From Naumovozyma dairenensis CBS 421 (taxonomy: Eukaryota > Ascomycota > Saccharomycetes > Saccharomycetales > Saccharomycetaceae): 64,000 bases of DNA. Below are positions 40,622 through 50,700 of this stretch, piece by piece. The translations under genes were made by a program, and so were the position numbers. The stretch is from the NCBI RefSeq assembly GCF_000227115.2, contig NC_016482.1:806001-870000 (forward strand). The letters run 5' to 3'. Positions within the stretch are counted from its first letter, which is position 1. The number at the start of each line of letters is the position of its first letter. The notes beneath the pieces were generated by a model, which saw only the letters and a list, made by a program, of their open reading frames with translations, was not told where the DNA came from and searched no databases.

Positions 40622-41912
40622 TTTTGGTACAAGTGTATATGGGAACAAAATTTATGTGGGTATCGTAGTGTACAAAAACACAAAAAAATGGTAGTATCGT
40701 TTAGGCGAAGGTGGTTAATCTTATTGTCTATTTCACCTTGTTCGTCTTGTTTTACTTCTTCTCTTTTTCAAATTTATACAGTGGAAAAGTTTATATAATG
40801 CAGTATGTTTTGGAGCTCTGCTATTTTAGATCCAGCCCAGTACGTAGCTAACAAAAAAGGTATTTCTTTGCTATCTTACAATGTTCTTTTCGGTAGATCA
40901 GTGATGATGAGATATAGTTATTCTATGTAGATGTGTTTTATTTTTTATCGTGTGTTTACTACGATCCAGATGCCTATTCATACTTTATAAGATATGTAAT
41001 CCATATGTACGTATGTAAAAGGTTGGGCACACCGAAAAGGAGGGAAGGAAGGAAGATTCCGGCAGAGCGACCGAAACGCGGCGGATCCGTTCCTTCACGC
41101 CCTAAATAAAACATGAGATTCGATGGATCTCACGCACGTTCTTAATGAATGATACCTACCCTATTACTACACTATAACGGGGTAAGAGAAGGTTCCTTAG
41201 AACTTTTCCTGGTTGATACAAAACCGATATTAAAGTTTAACCCCAAAGGGTTTGTATTTACCATTTTTTAAACCTAGGATTCCATTCTTATTCCTGTACC
41301 TCCTGACGAGTAAGCCACTTATTATTTGATTTGTTCATAGTAAAACATGGAAGAGCATTACTTTACTATCTAAAAACACCGTAAGAGTTATTGAACATCA
41401 GAAGAAAAAGATTTAAACTAGACATGTAAAAAATCCTATTTTTAATCCTTCGCCAATCATTGGATTACAACCACGAAAGAACGTTATTTACAACAGAAGA
41501 TGACCTATATTATCGTACGTTATATATGCAATTTAGGAATTATACCTGTTTAACGTATAATGTCAGAACTACTATTTCTCGTTGAGTTATATAGTAATGG
41601 TATAAAAACAAGTTTTAAGGAAGGATATGACAAGTTGTAGATTTTCATTAGATGGATTTACTGTCACCATTTTCTCTTTTCGGTTACGCCCTCCTAGCAC
41701 TATATTAAATACCCCGTCTCATCACTTTCCTTGCTTTTTTAAAAAAAATGATGGCTAATCGACACATGTACTGTCAGCAGTACCACGTCGTGTTTCTTTC
41801 AGCTACCTCCTCTTTCTTTTTTTCACTCAAATTGATTTCAGCTTGGCATGCCCAGAATAGGAAGGAGTTATTCCGTCCAAGTTTAGTCTAGTGCATCAAT
41901 ATTTCCCGTACT

Positions 41913-41920
41913 TCCGCGGA
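41913..41920. promoter_or_regulatory. Palindromic PDRE
   Basis: TCCGCGGA, the exact palindromic form of the Pdr1/Pdr3 response element. It is followed within a few bases by ATATAAAT. It is 1.29 kb upstream of the PDR1 copy B ATG and 135 bp upstream of a small ORF on the other side, so its target is uncertain. Confidence 0.55.
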
Positions 41921-41940
41921 GAATATAAATGGGAATACGG

Positions 41941-41959
41941 CGGAACCTCAGAGGTTCCG
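41941..41959. repeat. Inverted repeat with CGG/CCG ends
   Basis: CGGAACCTCAGAGGTTCCG has perfect 8-bp arms and a 3-nt centre. Inverted CGG...CCG half-sites are the layout bound by many Zn2Cys6 dimers (here CGG-N13-CCG). It lies 20 bp from the PDRE. Confidence 0.6.
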
Positions 41960-42054
41960 ATTATTATAAGGTCATGTGAAACTGACAAGGAATCCATCTT
42001 AATTTTATCTTTCTTCACGTAAAGATTTTACTTCACCCTCTATAAGGCGGCAAA

Positions 42055-42204
42055 ATGAAGATACTGTTTTTCACTTGGAACTATTTTCTGCCCTATATTA
42101 ACACTAAAAGGCTTCAGCCAAATAAAGGGTTGCAGAGAGTGTATGTGGATTATACAAACATCGTAACTAGGCGTATTTTAGTTTTTTGTAATATAAACAA
42201 TTGA
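42055..42204 (+). CDS. Possible small ORF (49 aa), unrecognised
   Basis: ATG at 42055 in an A-rich context (caaaATG), stop TGA at 42202-42204, 49 residues. The N-terminus (MKILFFTWNYFLPYI) is hydrophobic and could be a signal or membrane segment; the rest is basic. A PDRE and TATA-like box lie about 100-140 bp upstream, in promoter-like spacing. It resembles no family I know, and it may be chance. It would run convergently into SCL1. Confidence 0.2.
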   Translation: MKILFFTWNYFLPYINTKRLQPNKGLQRVYVDYTNIVTRRILVFCNINN

Positions 42205-42281
42205 ATAAAGATATAGAATATACGAAAAAAACCGACATGAAATTTTTTATAATGAAATGGTTTTCATCCCTATAGTATTTA

Positions 42282-43039
42282 TTAATCTTGTTCTGCAATG
42301 GCAACCAATCTTTCTTCAATTTGTTCTGAATTTAAAACAAAAAAGATGTCCTTAAGGGCAATCCCGACTTCAAGATCTTTCTTCGTAAATTCAGTTCCCA
42401 AAGAATCAATTAAATGAGCAATGGCAAATTCAACAACTTTTTCCCATGAATCTTCTTCAAGATAACTAGTTTCTTTCTTCTTGAAATAGTTTTCCAAATT
42501 TGTAGTAATTTCCTGTTGTTTAGGTCCCGTGGCTGTAGCTTTATACCCAACATAATAACCAGCTGGATCACTCTTATAAATAGAAGGTCCTAATTCTTCA
42601 TCCACAGACACAAATGTAAGTATAACCCCTAATGGTCTCATATACGCTCTTTGAGTATAAATTTGTGATAAATTAGCCATCCTCTTAGCCAACACATCAC
42701 ATGGCATATCATATCCATATTTATAACGGAATTCAGCTGCTTCGGCTTTCGCTCTAGTAGCTGCATTTCTGGCATCTGGAATCGGTCCATTAGCTACCAT
42801 CCCAATTGTCCTGGAAATGGGGAAAATATATGAAACGGTATCTGGATCTAACAGTTTATCTGGAACTTTCTTTTGATTTATTACTACGGTACAGTCCTTC
42901 CCTCTTACGGCTAGAGAATTCACATTAGTTTGATTGGTTGCTTTAAATGCATACTCTACTTGGAATAAACGTCCCTCTGGAGAAAAATCGTGATGTGTCT
43001 ATCATACCCTGCGGCAGATGCAGCAGCAGCTCCTGACAT
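42282..43039 (-). CDS. SCL1: Proteasome 20S core subunit alpha 1 (Scl1), with a single-base frame break
   Basis: Residues from [18 protein letters not shown] to the end [11 protein letters not shown] match S. cerevisiae Scl1 closely but begin without an ATG. The missing N-terminus (ATG at 43037-43039, [19 protein letters not shown]) lies directly upstream in another frame. The two frames meet at the 5-base run 42983-42987 (T5 on the coding strand), where one more T gives a continuous frame. The span of 758 nt is exactly one base short of the 252-codon S. cerevisiae gene plus stop. The N-terminal alpha-subunit signature continues across the break, and the subunit is essential, so a sequencing indel is the likely cause. 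Alpha 1 is part of the ring that gates the proteasome chamber. A PACE box precedes it. Confidence 0.93.
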
Positions 43040-43976
43040 ATTTGGCTTCCTTTTTTAAAATTGAGAGTGATTCGTACTGTTTTTTTCTCGAGATATATTT
43101 CCCTGGAAATAAATATATCGTAACAATTAAACGTAATGTAATGAAATATGATTACAATTCCTTTCTAATAGCTTGGTTAGCGGTTCGTTCCCTTTGAAAA
43201 TCTTTCCAAATCCAGTTATTTATCTTATAATCCTTTAAAGGAAGAAAAAGGTGGCAAAATTAGCTTGTAGAAAATATGAGATATCTTGGTTCTTTATAAA
43301 TTTCCGCGAGTTATCCGGGTAACAGATTTACCGCGTCACAATTGTATAAAGGTCTTCCAAAAAAAAGAATTATTTTGTGACGTATAGTTTGGGGTTTGGT
43401 CCTTCCGTACAAACTCTTCACCTTTACAAATAAAGCTACATAGTTTAACTAGTTAAGGCAGCATAGTATTAAGGAAAAGACACTAATACCTGCATTTTGG
43501 TAAATTGCCCAGCCTGAGAGTTGAGGAAAACGGCATACAGTCTAATTCTGTGGAACGTAATTTTTCATTGGACCACTCAGAATCTTAATTTGAATATACT
43601 TCACCTATATATATAAAGGATAGGTGACGTTAAACTGTTCGACAATATGGAGAAAATACGTAAAAAGCAGTTCTGAGAAAAGTCTTAAAGCAAATTATAT
43701 GTATAGAACACATTCAAATACCTCTCTGCCCTTCCTTTTTCATTGAAACTATTCCCATGGTTTATGCGCGTATTAAGGAACGGGTTGGAGATTCTCCAAT
43801 ACATTAAAAATGTTGGAGAGAGATGCAAACCTCTATTAAAAGCCAACGATGTTTTTTGCAAATCGTATTTACTAGATGAATAAAACAGATATATAAAGTT
43901 GTGTATCATTAACAGTCTGAGTATTAAGATATAAATTTCTTCTGTCATCAATAGGAAAAAGTACAATACGAATACC
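43040..43976. promoter_or_regulatory. Divergent SCL1-MPO1 promoter region
   Basis: 937 bp. The SCL1 side carries a PACE box at 43250-43258. The MPO1 side is AT-rich, with TATATATATAAAG near 43607. The ORF on the minus strand at 43685-44005 overlaps MPO1 and has no recognisable domain. No RNA gene is seen. Confidence 0.6.
43250..43258 (+). promoter_or_regulatory. PACE box (Rpn4 site) upstream of SCL1
   Basis: GGTGGCAAA, the exact proteasome-associated control element bound by Rpn4, 211 bp upstream of the SCL1 ATG at 43039. A 9-base match in the promoter of a 20S subunit gene is strong support. Confidence 0.8.
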
Positions 43977-44486
43977 ATGTCAGACAAATACGCTAAACTT
44001 CGCAAAGAGTTATTATTTTACAAATATTATCATCATAATAGGATTAATGTACTTATCCATTCAATCTTTGTACCAACTATACTTTTCAGTGCATGTTGTT
44101 TCCTGAATAGGATTGAATTATTTAAAGGTATAACAGTCACCAATTTATTTTCAATTGGTTATACCTTATATTACATACATCTATATCTTCCAACTGGGTT
44201 ATTGGCTGGTTTAATCTTTATAATTGTTAACATAGGTCTGAAGAAAAGATGGATTCATTTATCTTTGCCAACGGAAATTACATTGTTCATTATTGGCTGG
44301 TTAGTGCAGTTTATTGGCCATGGAGTCTTTGAAAGAAGAAAACCAGCCGTTTTGGATAATTTGATTCAAAGTTTGGTATTGGCTCCTTATTTTATCTTAT
44401 TCGAATTCTTATTTAAATTAGGATTCCTCCCTGAGGTTAGATCCAAATTGGAAGAGGAATTAAAGAATATCGAAAGAAAGAAATGA
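43977..44486 (+). CDS. MPO1: Mpo1 Fe(II)-dependent 2-hydroxy fatty acid dioxygenase (DUF962)
   Basis: 169 aa (S. cerevisiae Mpo1, YGL010W, 174). It has conserved His residues in YYHHNRINVLIH (H19, H20, H28) and in GHGVFERRKPA (about 114), which bind iron. About four hydrophobic segments and a Lys-rich C-terminus (ERKK), like an ER retrieval signal, indicate an ER membrane protein. Mpo1 performs the alpha-oxidation step that shortens 2-hydroxypalmitate during phytosphingosine breakdown. It is flanked by SCL1 and LEU1, as in S. cerevisiae but in inverted orientation. The first ATG is used. Confidence 0.95.
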   Translation: MSDKYAKLRKELLFYKYYHHNRINVLIHSIFVPTILFSACCFLNRIELFKGITVTNLFSIGYTLYYIHLYLPTGLLAGLIFIIVNIGLKKRWIHLSLPTEITLFIIGWLVQFIGHGVFERRKPAVLDNLIQSLVLAPYFILFEFLFKLGFLPEVRSKLEEELKNIERKK

Positions 44487-44716
44487 GCTGACAAATATTT
44501 TATTGATTTGATTTGCCTTGCTTTAAATATTGCTGTATGAAGATTAGTTTTATCAAAAACGACTTTGTTTGCCGTCGTAAATAAGTGAGTTTACAATAAA
44601 TAAGTAGATAAATAGATAAATAATAAATAGGGTACGGTAAATCGATAAAAGATATCTTTGTGATGAATACCAGCTTTTCGTTAGATTTGGCCATTGATAA
44701 CATTATAAATAATATT

Positions 44717-47074
44717 TTACCATTTTTCATGAACAATACTGAATGTTGTAGCATTGAATTTCTTCTTTGGAATATTATCGAATCTTAATAAACTGGAACC
44801 ACCTTCTAAGAAAGAGTAAATATCTCTTCTTCTGGTTTCGTATTCAGTAATAAATGTTTCCTTTTGTAAAGTAAGACCAATATCATCCAAACCATTAACC
44901 AAACAATGCTTTCTAAATGGTTCAATATCAAAGTGTTCAACTAAAACTGTACCTTCAGAATCTGAAATGTTTTGATTTGGTAAGTCAATGACTAAATTAC
45001 CACCCTTTTGAGCAATTGGAATTAATTTTTCAAGGATAACACTTTGTTCAATTCTAATTGGCAATAAACCATTCTTAAAAGAATTATTATAGAAAATATC
45101 ACCGAACGATGGAGCAATAATAGATTTAATACCGAAATCTTTCAAAGCCCATGGAGCATGTTCTCTTGAAGAGCCACAACCGAAATTATCACCAGTAACA
45201 ACTAAGACTTCAGCTTTTCTCCATGGATTAACGTTCAAAACAAAATCTGTTTCTTTATCTTTTCCTTGCTCATCTTTAACAAAACGTAACTCATAGAATA
45301 ACCCATTCTTTAAACCAGTTCTCTTAATTGTTTTCAAGAATTGTTTTGGAATAATGGCATCAGTATCAACATTAGCCTTATCCAATGGTGCAGCAAGACC
45401 ATCCAATTTCACAAATGGTTTCATACCCGATGCAGTTGGAGCTTGGCTTTTCTTAACAGCAGTAGTAGCAGCTGGAATATCTTTCAATTCATCATTGGCA
45501 ACTTCTTCAGTAGCTTCACTTGGTTGAATGGGTTCATCGTGTTCATAAGCCTTCCCTTCAAGTGATTCAGATTCAGATTCAGATTCACTTGTAACCGCGA
45601 CAGCTGGAATATCATTATCTCTATATTTGTGATCTCTAATATCAACAAAATGACCATAAATACCAGCAGCAGCGGCCATAGCTGGAGACATTAAATGCGT
45701 ACGAGCCAAAGCACCTTGACGACCTTCAAAATTTCTGTTAGAAGTAGAAGCACAACGTTCATGGGGTTGTAAAATATCAGGGTTCATTCCAAGACACATG
45801 GAACAACCAGCTTCTCTCCATTCAAATCCAGCTTCTTCAAAAATCTTATCTAGACCTTCCCTTTCAGCTTGAGCCTTAACTAAACCAGAACCTGGAACAA
45901 CCATGGCTTGAATAACATTATCAGCTAACTTATGGCCTTTAACAACTGCAGATGCGTTTCTTAAATCTTCAATACGGGCATTGGTACATGACCCAATGAA
46001 AACTTTATCAATTTTAATGCTCTTCAAAGGAGTGTTTGGTTCAAGACCCATATACTTCAAAGCTCTTTCCATACCAGCTTTTCTGATTGGATCATTTTCC
46101 TTAGCAGGATCTGGAACTGAACCGGAAATTGGTAAAGCGTCTTGTGGAGAAGTACCCCAAGTAATAGTTGGCATAACATCTTCAGCCTTAATAGTAATAT
46201 CATAATCGAAATGAGCACCTTCATCAGAATGCAAGGTTTTCCAATACTTAATAGCTTTTACCCATTCAGCGCCCTTTGGAGCCAATGGCCTACCCTTAGT
46301 ATATTTGAAAGTAGTTTCATCTGGTTTAATCATACCAGCTCTAGCACCAGCTTCAATGGACATATTACACATCGACATACGAGCTTCCATGGATAAAGAT
46401 TCAATGGCTTCACCAGCAAATTCAATGACACAACCAGTACCACCGGCAGTACCGATTTGACCAATAATATGTAAAATCAAATCCTTCGAAGTGACACCTG
46501 GGTTCAATTTACCTGGCACGTTAATTCTCATATTTTTTGATCTTGCTTGGATAATTGTTTGAGTAGCCAAGACATGTTCAACTTCTGAAGTACCAATACC
46601 AAATGCCAATGAACCAAAGGCACCGTGTGTCGATGTATGGGAATCACCACAAACAACGGTAGTACCAGGTAATGTGAAACCTTGTTCTGGACCAATGGTA
46701 TGGACAATACCTTGTCTTGGATCAGTCATACCGAAATATGGAACATTATGCGTCTTGACGTTTTTTTCAAGGGTCTTCACTTGGAGACGAGAGTCAGCTT
46801 GCTTAATGAATGTATCAATCGATTCGAAATCTTTTCTTGACTCTGTTGGAATATTATGGTCAACTGTGGCTAAGGTACAATCTCTTCTTCTAACTTTTCT
46901 ATCAGCATTTTCCAAACCTTCGAAGGCTTGAGGGGATGTGACTTCATGAATAATGTGTCTGTCAATGTATAATAAGTATGAGCCGTCATCATCTTTGTGA
47001 ACGACGTGAGCGTCGAAAACTTTATCGTATAAGGTTCTAGGGCCACTAGTTTCTCTGAAACTCGAGAATGTCAT
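44717..47074 (-). CDS. LEU1: 3-isopropylmalate dehydratase Leu1
   Basis: 785 aa from the first ATG (47072-47074). The longer frame upstream starts at TTG. It is a cytosolic aconitase-family enzyme that isomerises 2- to 3-isopropylmalate in leucine synthesis. The large domain has the [4Fe-4S] cysteines in [13 protein letters not shown] and [12 protein letters not shown]. The small swivelling domain starts at [21 protein letters not shown] and contains [17 protein letters not shown]. Between them is an acidic linker with a Ser-Glu dipeptide run, longer than in bacterial LeuC/LeuD, which are separate proteins. A perfect CCGGTTCCGG Leu3 site lies 225 bp upstream. Convergent with MPO1, as YGL009C-YGL010W. 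Confidence 0.97.
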   Translation of the reverse strand: MTFSSFRETSGPRTLYDKVFDAHVVHKDDDGSYLLYIDRHIIHEVTSPQAFEGLENADRKVRRRDCTLATVDHNIPTESRKDFESIDTFIKQADSRLQVKTLEKNVKTHNVPYFGMTDPRQGIVHTIGPEQGFTLPGTTVVCGDSHTSTHGAFGSLAFGIGTSEVEHVLATQTIIQARSKNMRINVPGKLNPGVTSKDLILHIIGQIGTAGGTGCVIEFAGEAIESLSMEARMSMCNMSIEAGARAGMIKPDETTFKYTKGRPLAPKGAEWVKAIKYWKTLHSDEGAHFDYDITIKAEDVMPTITWGTSPQDALPISGSVPDPAKENDPIRKAGMERALKYMGLEPNTPLKSIKIDKVFIGSCTNARIEDLRNASAVVKGHKLADNVIQAMVVPGSGLVKAQAEREGLDKIFEEAGFEWREAGCSMCLGMNPDILQPHERCASTSNRNFEGRQGALARTHLMSPAMAAAAGIYGHFVDIRDHKYRDNDIPAVAVTSESESESESLEGKAYEHDEPIQPSEATEEVANDELKDIPAATTAVKKSQAPTASGMKPFVKLDGLAAPLDKANVDTDAIIPKQFLKTIKRTGLKNGLFYELRFVKDEQGKDKETDFVLNVNPWRKAEVLVVTGDNFGCGSSREHAPWALKDFGIKSIIAPSFGDIFYNNSFKNGLLPIRIEQSVILEKLIPIAQKGGNLVIDLPNQNISDSEGTVLVEHFDIEPFRKHCLVNGLDDIGLTLQKETFITEYETRRRDIYSFLEGGSSLLRFDNIPKKKFNATTFSIVHEKW

Positions 47075-47298
47075 TTTTCGTAAGTCTAATTTGCGTTCAA
47101 TTCCAAACAATAGTTATTGTTGTTGAGCTCTTCTCCGGGACATGATTAAAAGAAGAATGAACAACCTCCAAATTCTCAAATTAAGAACCTCGATGAACTT
47201 ATATATTTTTCTCGAAGACTAGATCTCTAGCTCTGATATGCATGAAAAACCTTTAAGTCTTCAAAGGCTGCTTTCATAATAATGCCGGTGAACTGTTT

Positions 47299-47308
47299 CC
47301 GGTTCCGG
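47299..47308. promoter_or_regulatory. Leu3 site upstream of LEU1
   Basis: CCGGTTCCGG is a perfect everted-repeat Leu3 site (CCG-N4-CGG, in the CCGGNNCCGG form), 225 bp upstream of the LEU1 ATG. LEU1 is a principal Leu3 target in S. cerevisiae. Confidence 0.85.
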
Positions 47309-47577
47309 AGAAATCCTTTTCCCTGAACCGGCAAACTTTCCGGTCGGATTTTTTTTTTCACATAGACTTTGAAGTATTTTACTGAATAAATTAAATGACA
47401 CACAATTAAGGGCTGGAAACAATGCCCATAAACTGTAGTGTGTCACCAAAATGTTTATATTATCAACATGTGCATATGAGTCTTCTAACCTTTTCAAAAA
47501 CGTTATCTCCTAAGCTCACCTGGAAACACGCTCTAACTTAAAGGATCTAAGCAAGTGATTACAATGCTTACAGGAAT

Positions 47578-47614
47578 TGAGTCATTTGTGCGGTACGTAT
47601 ATGAGAATGACTCA
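47578..47614. promoter_or_regulatory. Pair of Gcn4-type sites in the LEU1 promoter region
   Basis: TGAGTCA (47578-47584) and TGACTCA (47608-47614) are in opposite orientations, 30 bp apart, about 505-540 bp upstream of LEU1. Single copies are expected by chance, but a close pair is less so. Confidence 0.4.
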
Positions 47615-47791
47615 GCTACCAAACTGTATAACATCTCATAATCAGGCGCTAAACATACTTCAGAGATTAAAAAATATAGTATAATATCTAGTCAGAAAGT
47701 CTTCTATTCTATAATATGTATATGGACTCTATACAATGTTTATAACCAATAAACGGCAACCGTTTCTGGGGCAAAGGGTTGGCTTCTCAGC

Positions 47792-50700
47792 TTAGTAGCC
47801 CGGTAGGGAGGTACATTCTAACCACCAATTAAGGATAACGCTGCTGGCAGCTCTATTGCCTCTTGTGACAAGTAACTTATTTATGAATCTTTCATGAATT
47901 TCAGGTTTATTGCATACTTGAGGCAATGCAACAATTAACCAACCTTTACAATCCATCGGAAATTTGGCTACTAACGTTCTAATCAAATCTGTGTAACAAT
48001 TTAAGTCTGATCTTTGAGTATGATACAAACCATTCATTGTTTGATAAACTAAATCTTGTCCAATAGCACCAATCTGTTGCCTAGAAACTTGTAAATCTTG
48101 CTGAGTGTACTTTTTATTATTAATGACTTTTGTCCAGAATTTGCCAACTGCAATAGTGGTAAATCTTTCTTTTGCTGACAATAATTTAAGTAATTCTGGG
48201 AATATAAAAGTTGTCCAATGTTTAGAGAAGATCACTAACGATGGTTTGCAATCTAGAATTGTATTAAGTAAATTAATTGTAGTTTGTAATAAATCTGGAT
48301 CTCTAGATATGTATTGTGTGTAACCAGGTAAAATAATTTTTTCAAATAAAAAATCAAAATCTTCTGAAGTTAAAATATCTTTAAAATGTTTGAATAATTT
48401 TTCTAATAGATAAACAAAATAAGGTAATGATATCGTCAATTCACAAGTTCCGATATGTGCCAATATGAAATTAATGATTTCTTGCATTGAATATCTTAAG
48501 AAATGTGGTTCATCATCTGGTACTGTTAGTGTTCTTCCCAAAATTAAACAACTAACTTCTATTATACCAGATCTATTATTAAATTCAGGGGCAGCAAGGG
48601 CTTTTTCAATCATTGCCATAATCTTATTACGGATATAAAATGGGTCGTTTTGCCAAAATTGTTGAAATTCCGGAAGTCTTTGTAATAGCTGTGTATTTTC
48701 ACTATCATCAGATTGAAGCATTGATGATCCTAATTCAAGGATACAGTCTAGTAAACAATGCATGTAATCATATTGTTGTTCAGATGGAAGAACTGGTGAA
48801 TTTAAGTTATTTTCAATAAGTGAACCTATCATATCAATCAGTTGAAGAATATACTTACCTTGTTCTTGGGCACCATTCTCAACACGACATTGGATAATAT
48901 AACCAACTGATTTGACAAGATTAGATCTAGTAAAGTTGGAAACATTTGAATTTGGTCTCATAACTGACATTAGAACGTTGAAAAAATGTTCCAAAAATGA
49001 AGATAATTGTTGACGGCATGTTTCACAGAGTTGAACAATCGTTTTAACGATAATGGTTTCCAATTTGCCATTGATAGGGGAGCCAGAAGTTACAGTACAA
49101 GTTTCTAACCCTTGGAAAAGAGCCTCTAAACATGTACTTAATTTTGCTGGTTCGGATGTGAAATATCCTGCCAATCTACCAATTAATGCACAACTAGTTC
49201 TTGCAAAGGTCAAACTTAACGTACTATCTAACGTATTGATATTTGTATTAAGTTTTGTCATGCTATGTCTGAAAAGTAGCAAATTATTTTCAATTGTAAA
49301 ACTGTTTTGTTTAAGGACATTACAAATCCATGGACTAACGGAGTCAGAGCCATCTGCTAGTAAGACACCTAACAAATAAGACATTGATTCAATTTGGTAA
49401 AGATTTCCAATATTGTCTGAAGTCGATGCATCCGCACTACCGATACCTATAATTAAAACATTCGTTAAATTAGCATGCCCCAAAATCATCCATAATGTCT
49501 GCGTTAGATCAGCTACAGCTTTTCTGAAATCATCGAATTCGTGTAGGGAAGATGAATCATTATCTTCTTGAAGAATCTTTTGTTCGTTTAACAGTGATAT
49601 TTTAGGTAAGTATATATTAATAACCTGTTGGAAAATATCAGTGGAAATCTCATTTGCATTTGATTTCAAAGTATCATTAGATAATGTAGAATAACATTCT
49701 GCAAGTTCTAACCAAAAATCTACCATTCTCACAGAGAAAAATTCTTGTAACACAGGTACTAATGGGAAATTAGTCATTTGAAGAAGGACTTTAATGTATT
49801 GTTCAGAAACAGACTCACTGAATTTATCAGTTGAAATAGTTGTAAATAATTTATTACAAACATCTAAGGTATTAATTTGTAAGAAATCAACAATACAAAC
49901 AGTCAAATCTTTCAATTCAGATGTCATTTCATTGGTAACCAAATAATTCATGTATTGTAACATCCATTTGTTCTGTGCTATATCACCATTTCCTGATCTT
50001 GAAATACCTAAGAATAAGGCTTCCACCTGTTCACGTAATGGAAAACTCATTAATAATGGATCATTAGCGAACACATTAGCGAAAATGGTTAAAACTTTCT
50101 CAGCGATAAGGTATTTGTCAGTATGTTCAGATGAATGGTACATAAGGTCAAGTAATTTTTGGAAAATTTCTGTCAGATCCATAGTACCATCGGAAGATAT
50201 ATGACGGATGGATGAGATGTAATTTATCCAAGCATTTATTGATGCGAATATCGTGTCGTCCGTAATCATTTGTTGAGAAGACAAATTGGAAACGATTAAA
50301 GCAGTAGTAGTAATGTACAAATGTTCATGAACAATTTTATGGATTTTTGTAACGGCATGCCTTTTGGCTTGTAATTTTAATAGATCTTCCACGATAATCT
50401 CTGTAAATGTAAGTAATAACTCATTGTAGATTGGAGATGATCTTACAAAATTTAGTAATTGATCATAAGGAATATTTGAATCAATAGCGTAACGAAATAT
50501 TTCGTTAATTTGATTACTTGAAGCTACCATATCCCAATTAGGAACATTATTAGGATATTGAGAAAATAAGAAAATGATAGTATTGATTGGATTATTCCAA
50601 GTATCGATTGTATTTGGTATAGGTTCTGATTGAGATCCTGATTCATTGATATTGTTGAAGAGAAAAGATAAGTTAGACATCAATTTCTTAATGATCATCA

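Larger units (their letters stand above)
40622..42281. other. Gap where ERG4 would be expected; PDR1 copy B promoter
   Basis: 1.66 kb between PDR1 copy B and the 3' end of SCL1. In S. cerevisiae ERG4 lies between SCL1 and PDR1. No frame of 60 codons or more exists here beyond a shadow at the left edge, so ERG4 is absent or fully decayed at this place. The right part holds a PDRE (41913-41920), a TATAAAT-like box beside it, a 19-bp inverted repeat (41941-41959) and a 49-codon ORF (42055-42204). Confidence 0.6.
47075..47791. promoter_or_regulatory. LEU1 promoter and KAP122 3' region (inversion breakpoint side)
   Basis: 717 bp. The LEU1-proximal part has a Leu3 site (47299-47308) and a partial repeat CCGGTCGG nearby. 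TGAGTCA (47578-47584) and TGACTCA (47608-47614) are Gcn4-type sites. In S. cerevisiae KAP122 is next to PUF4, not LEU1, so the second boundary of the inverted block lies in this interval. No gene is seen. Confidence 0.65.

Noticed and set aside
40901..40907. GTGATGA, a C-box-like word that might start a C/D snoRNA
   Set aside because: No CTGA D box within the next 100 bp and no flanking terminal stem.
43685..44005. 106-codon minus-strand ORF overlapping the start of MPO1
   Set aside because: It overlaps the well-supported MPO1 start on the opposite strand, has no recognised domain, and consists mainly of AT-rich promoter translation.
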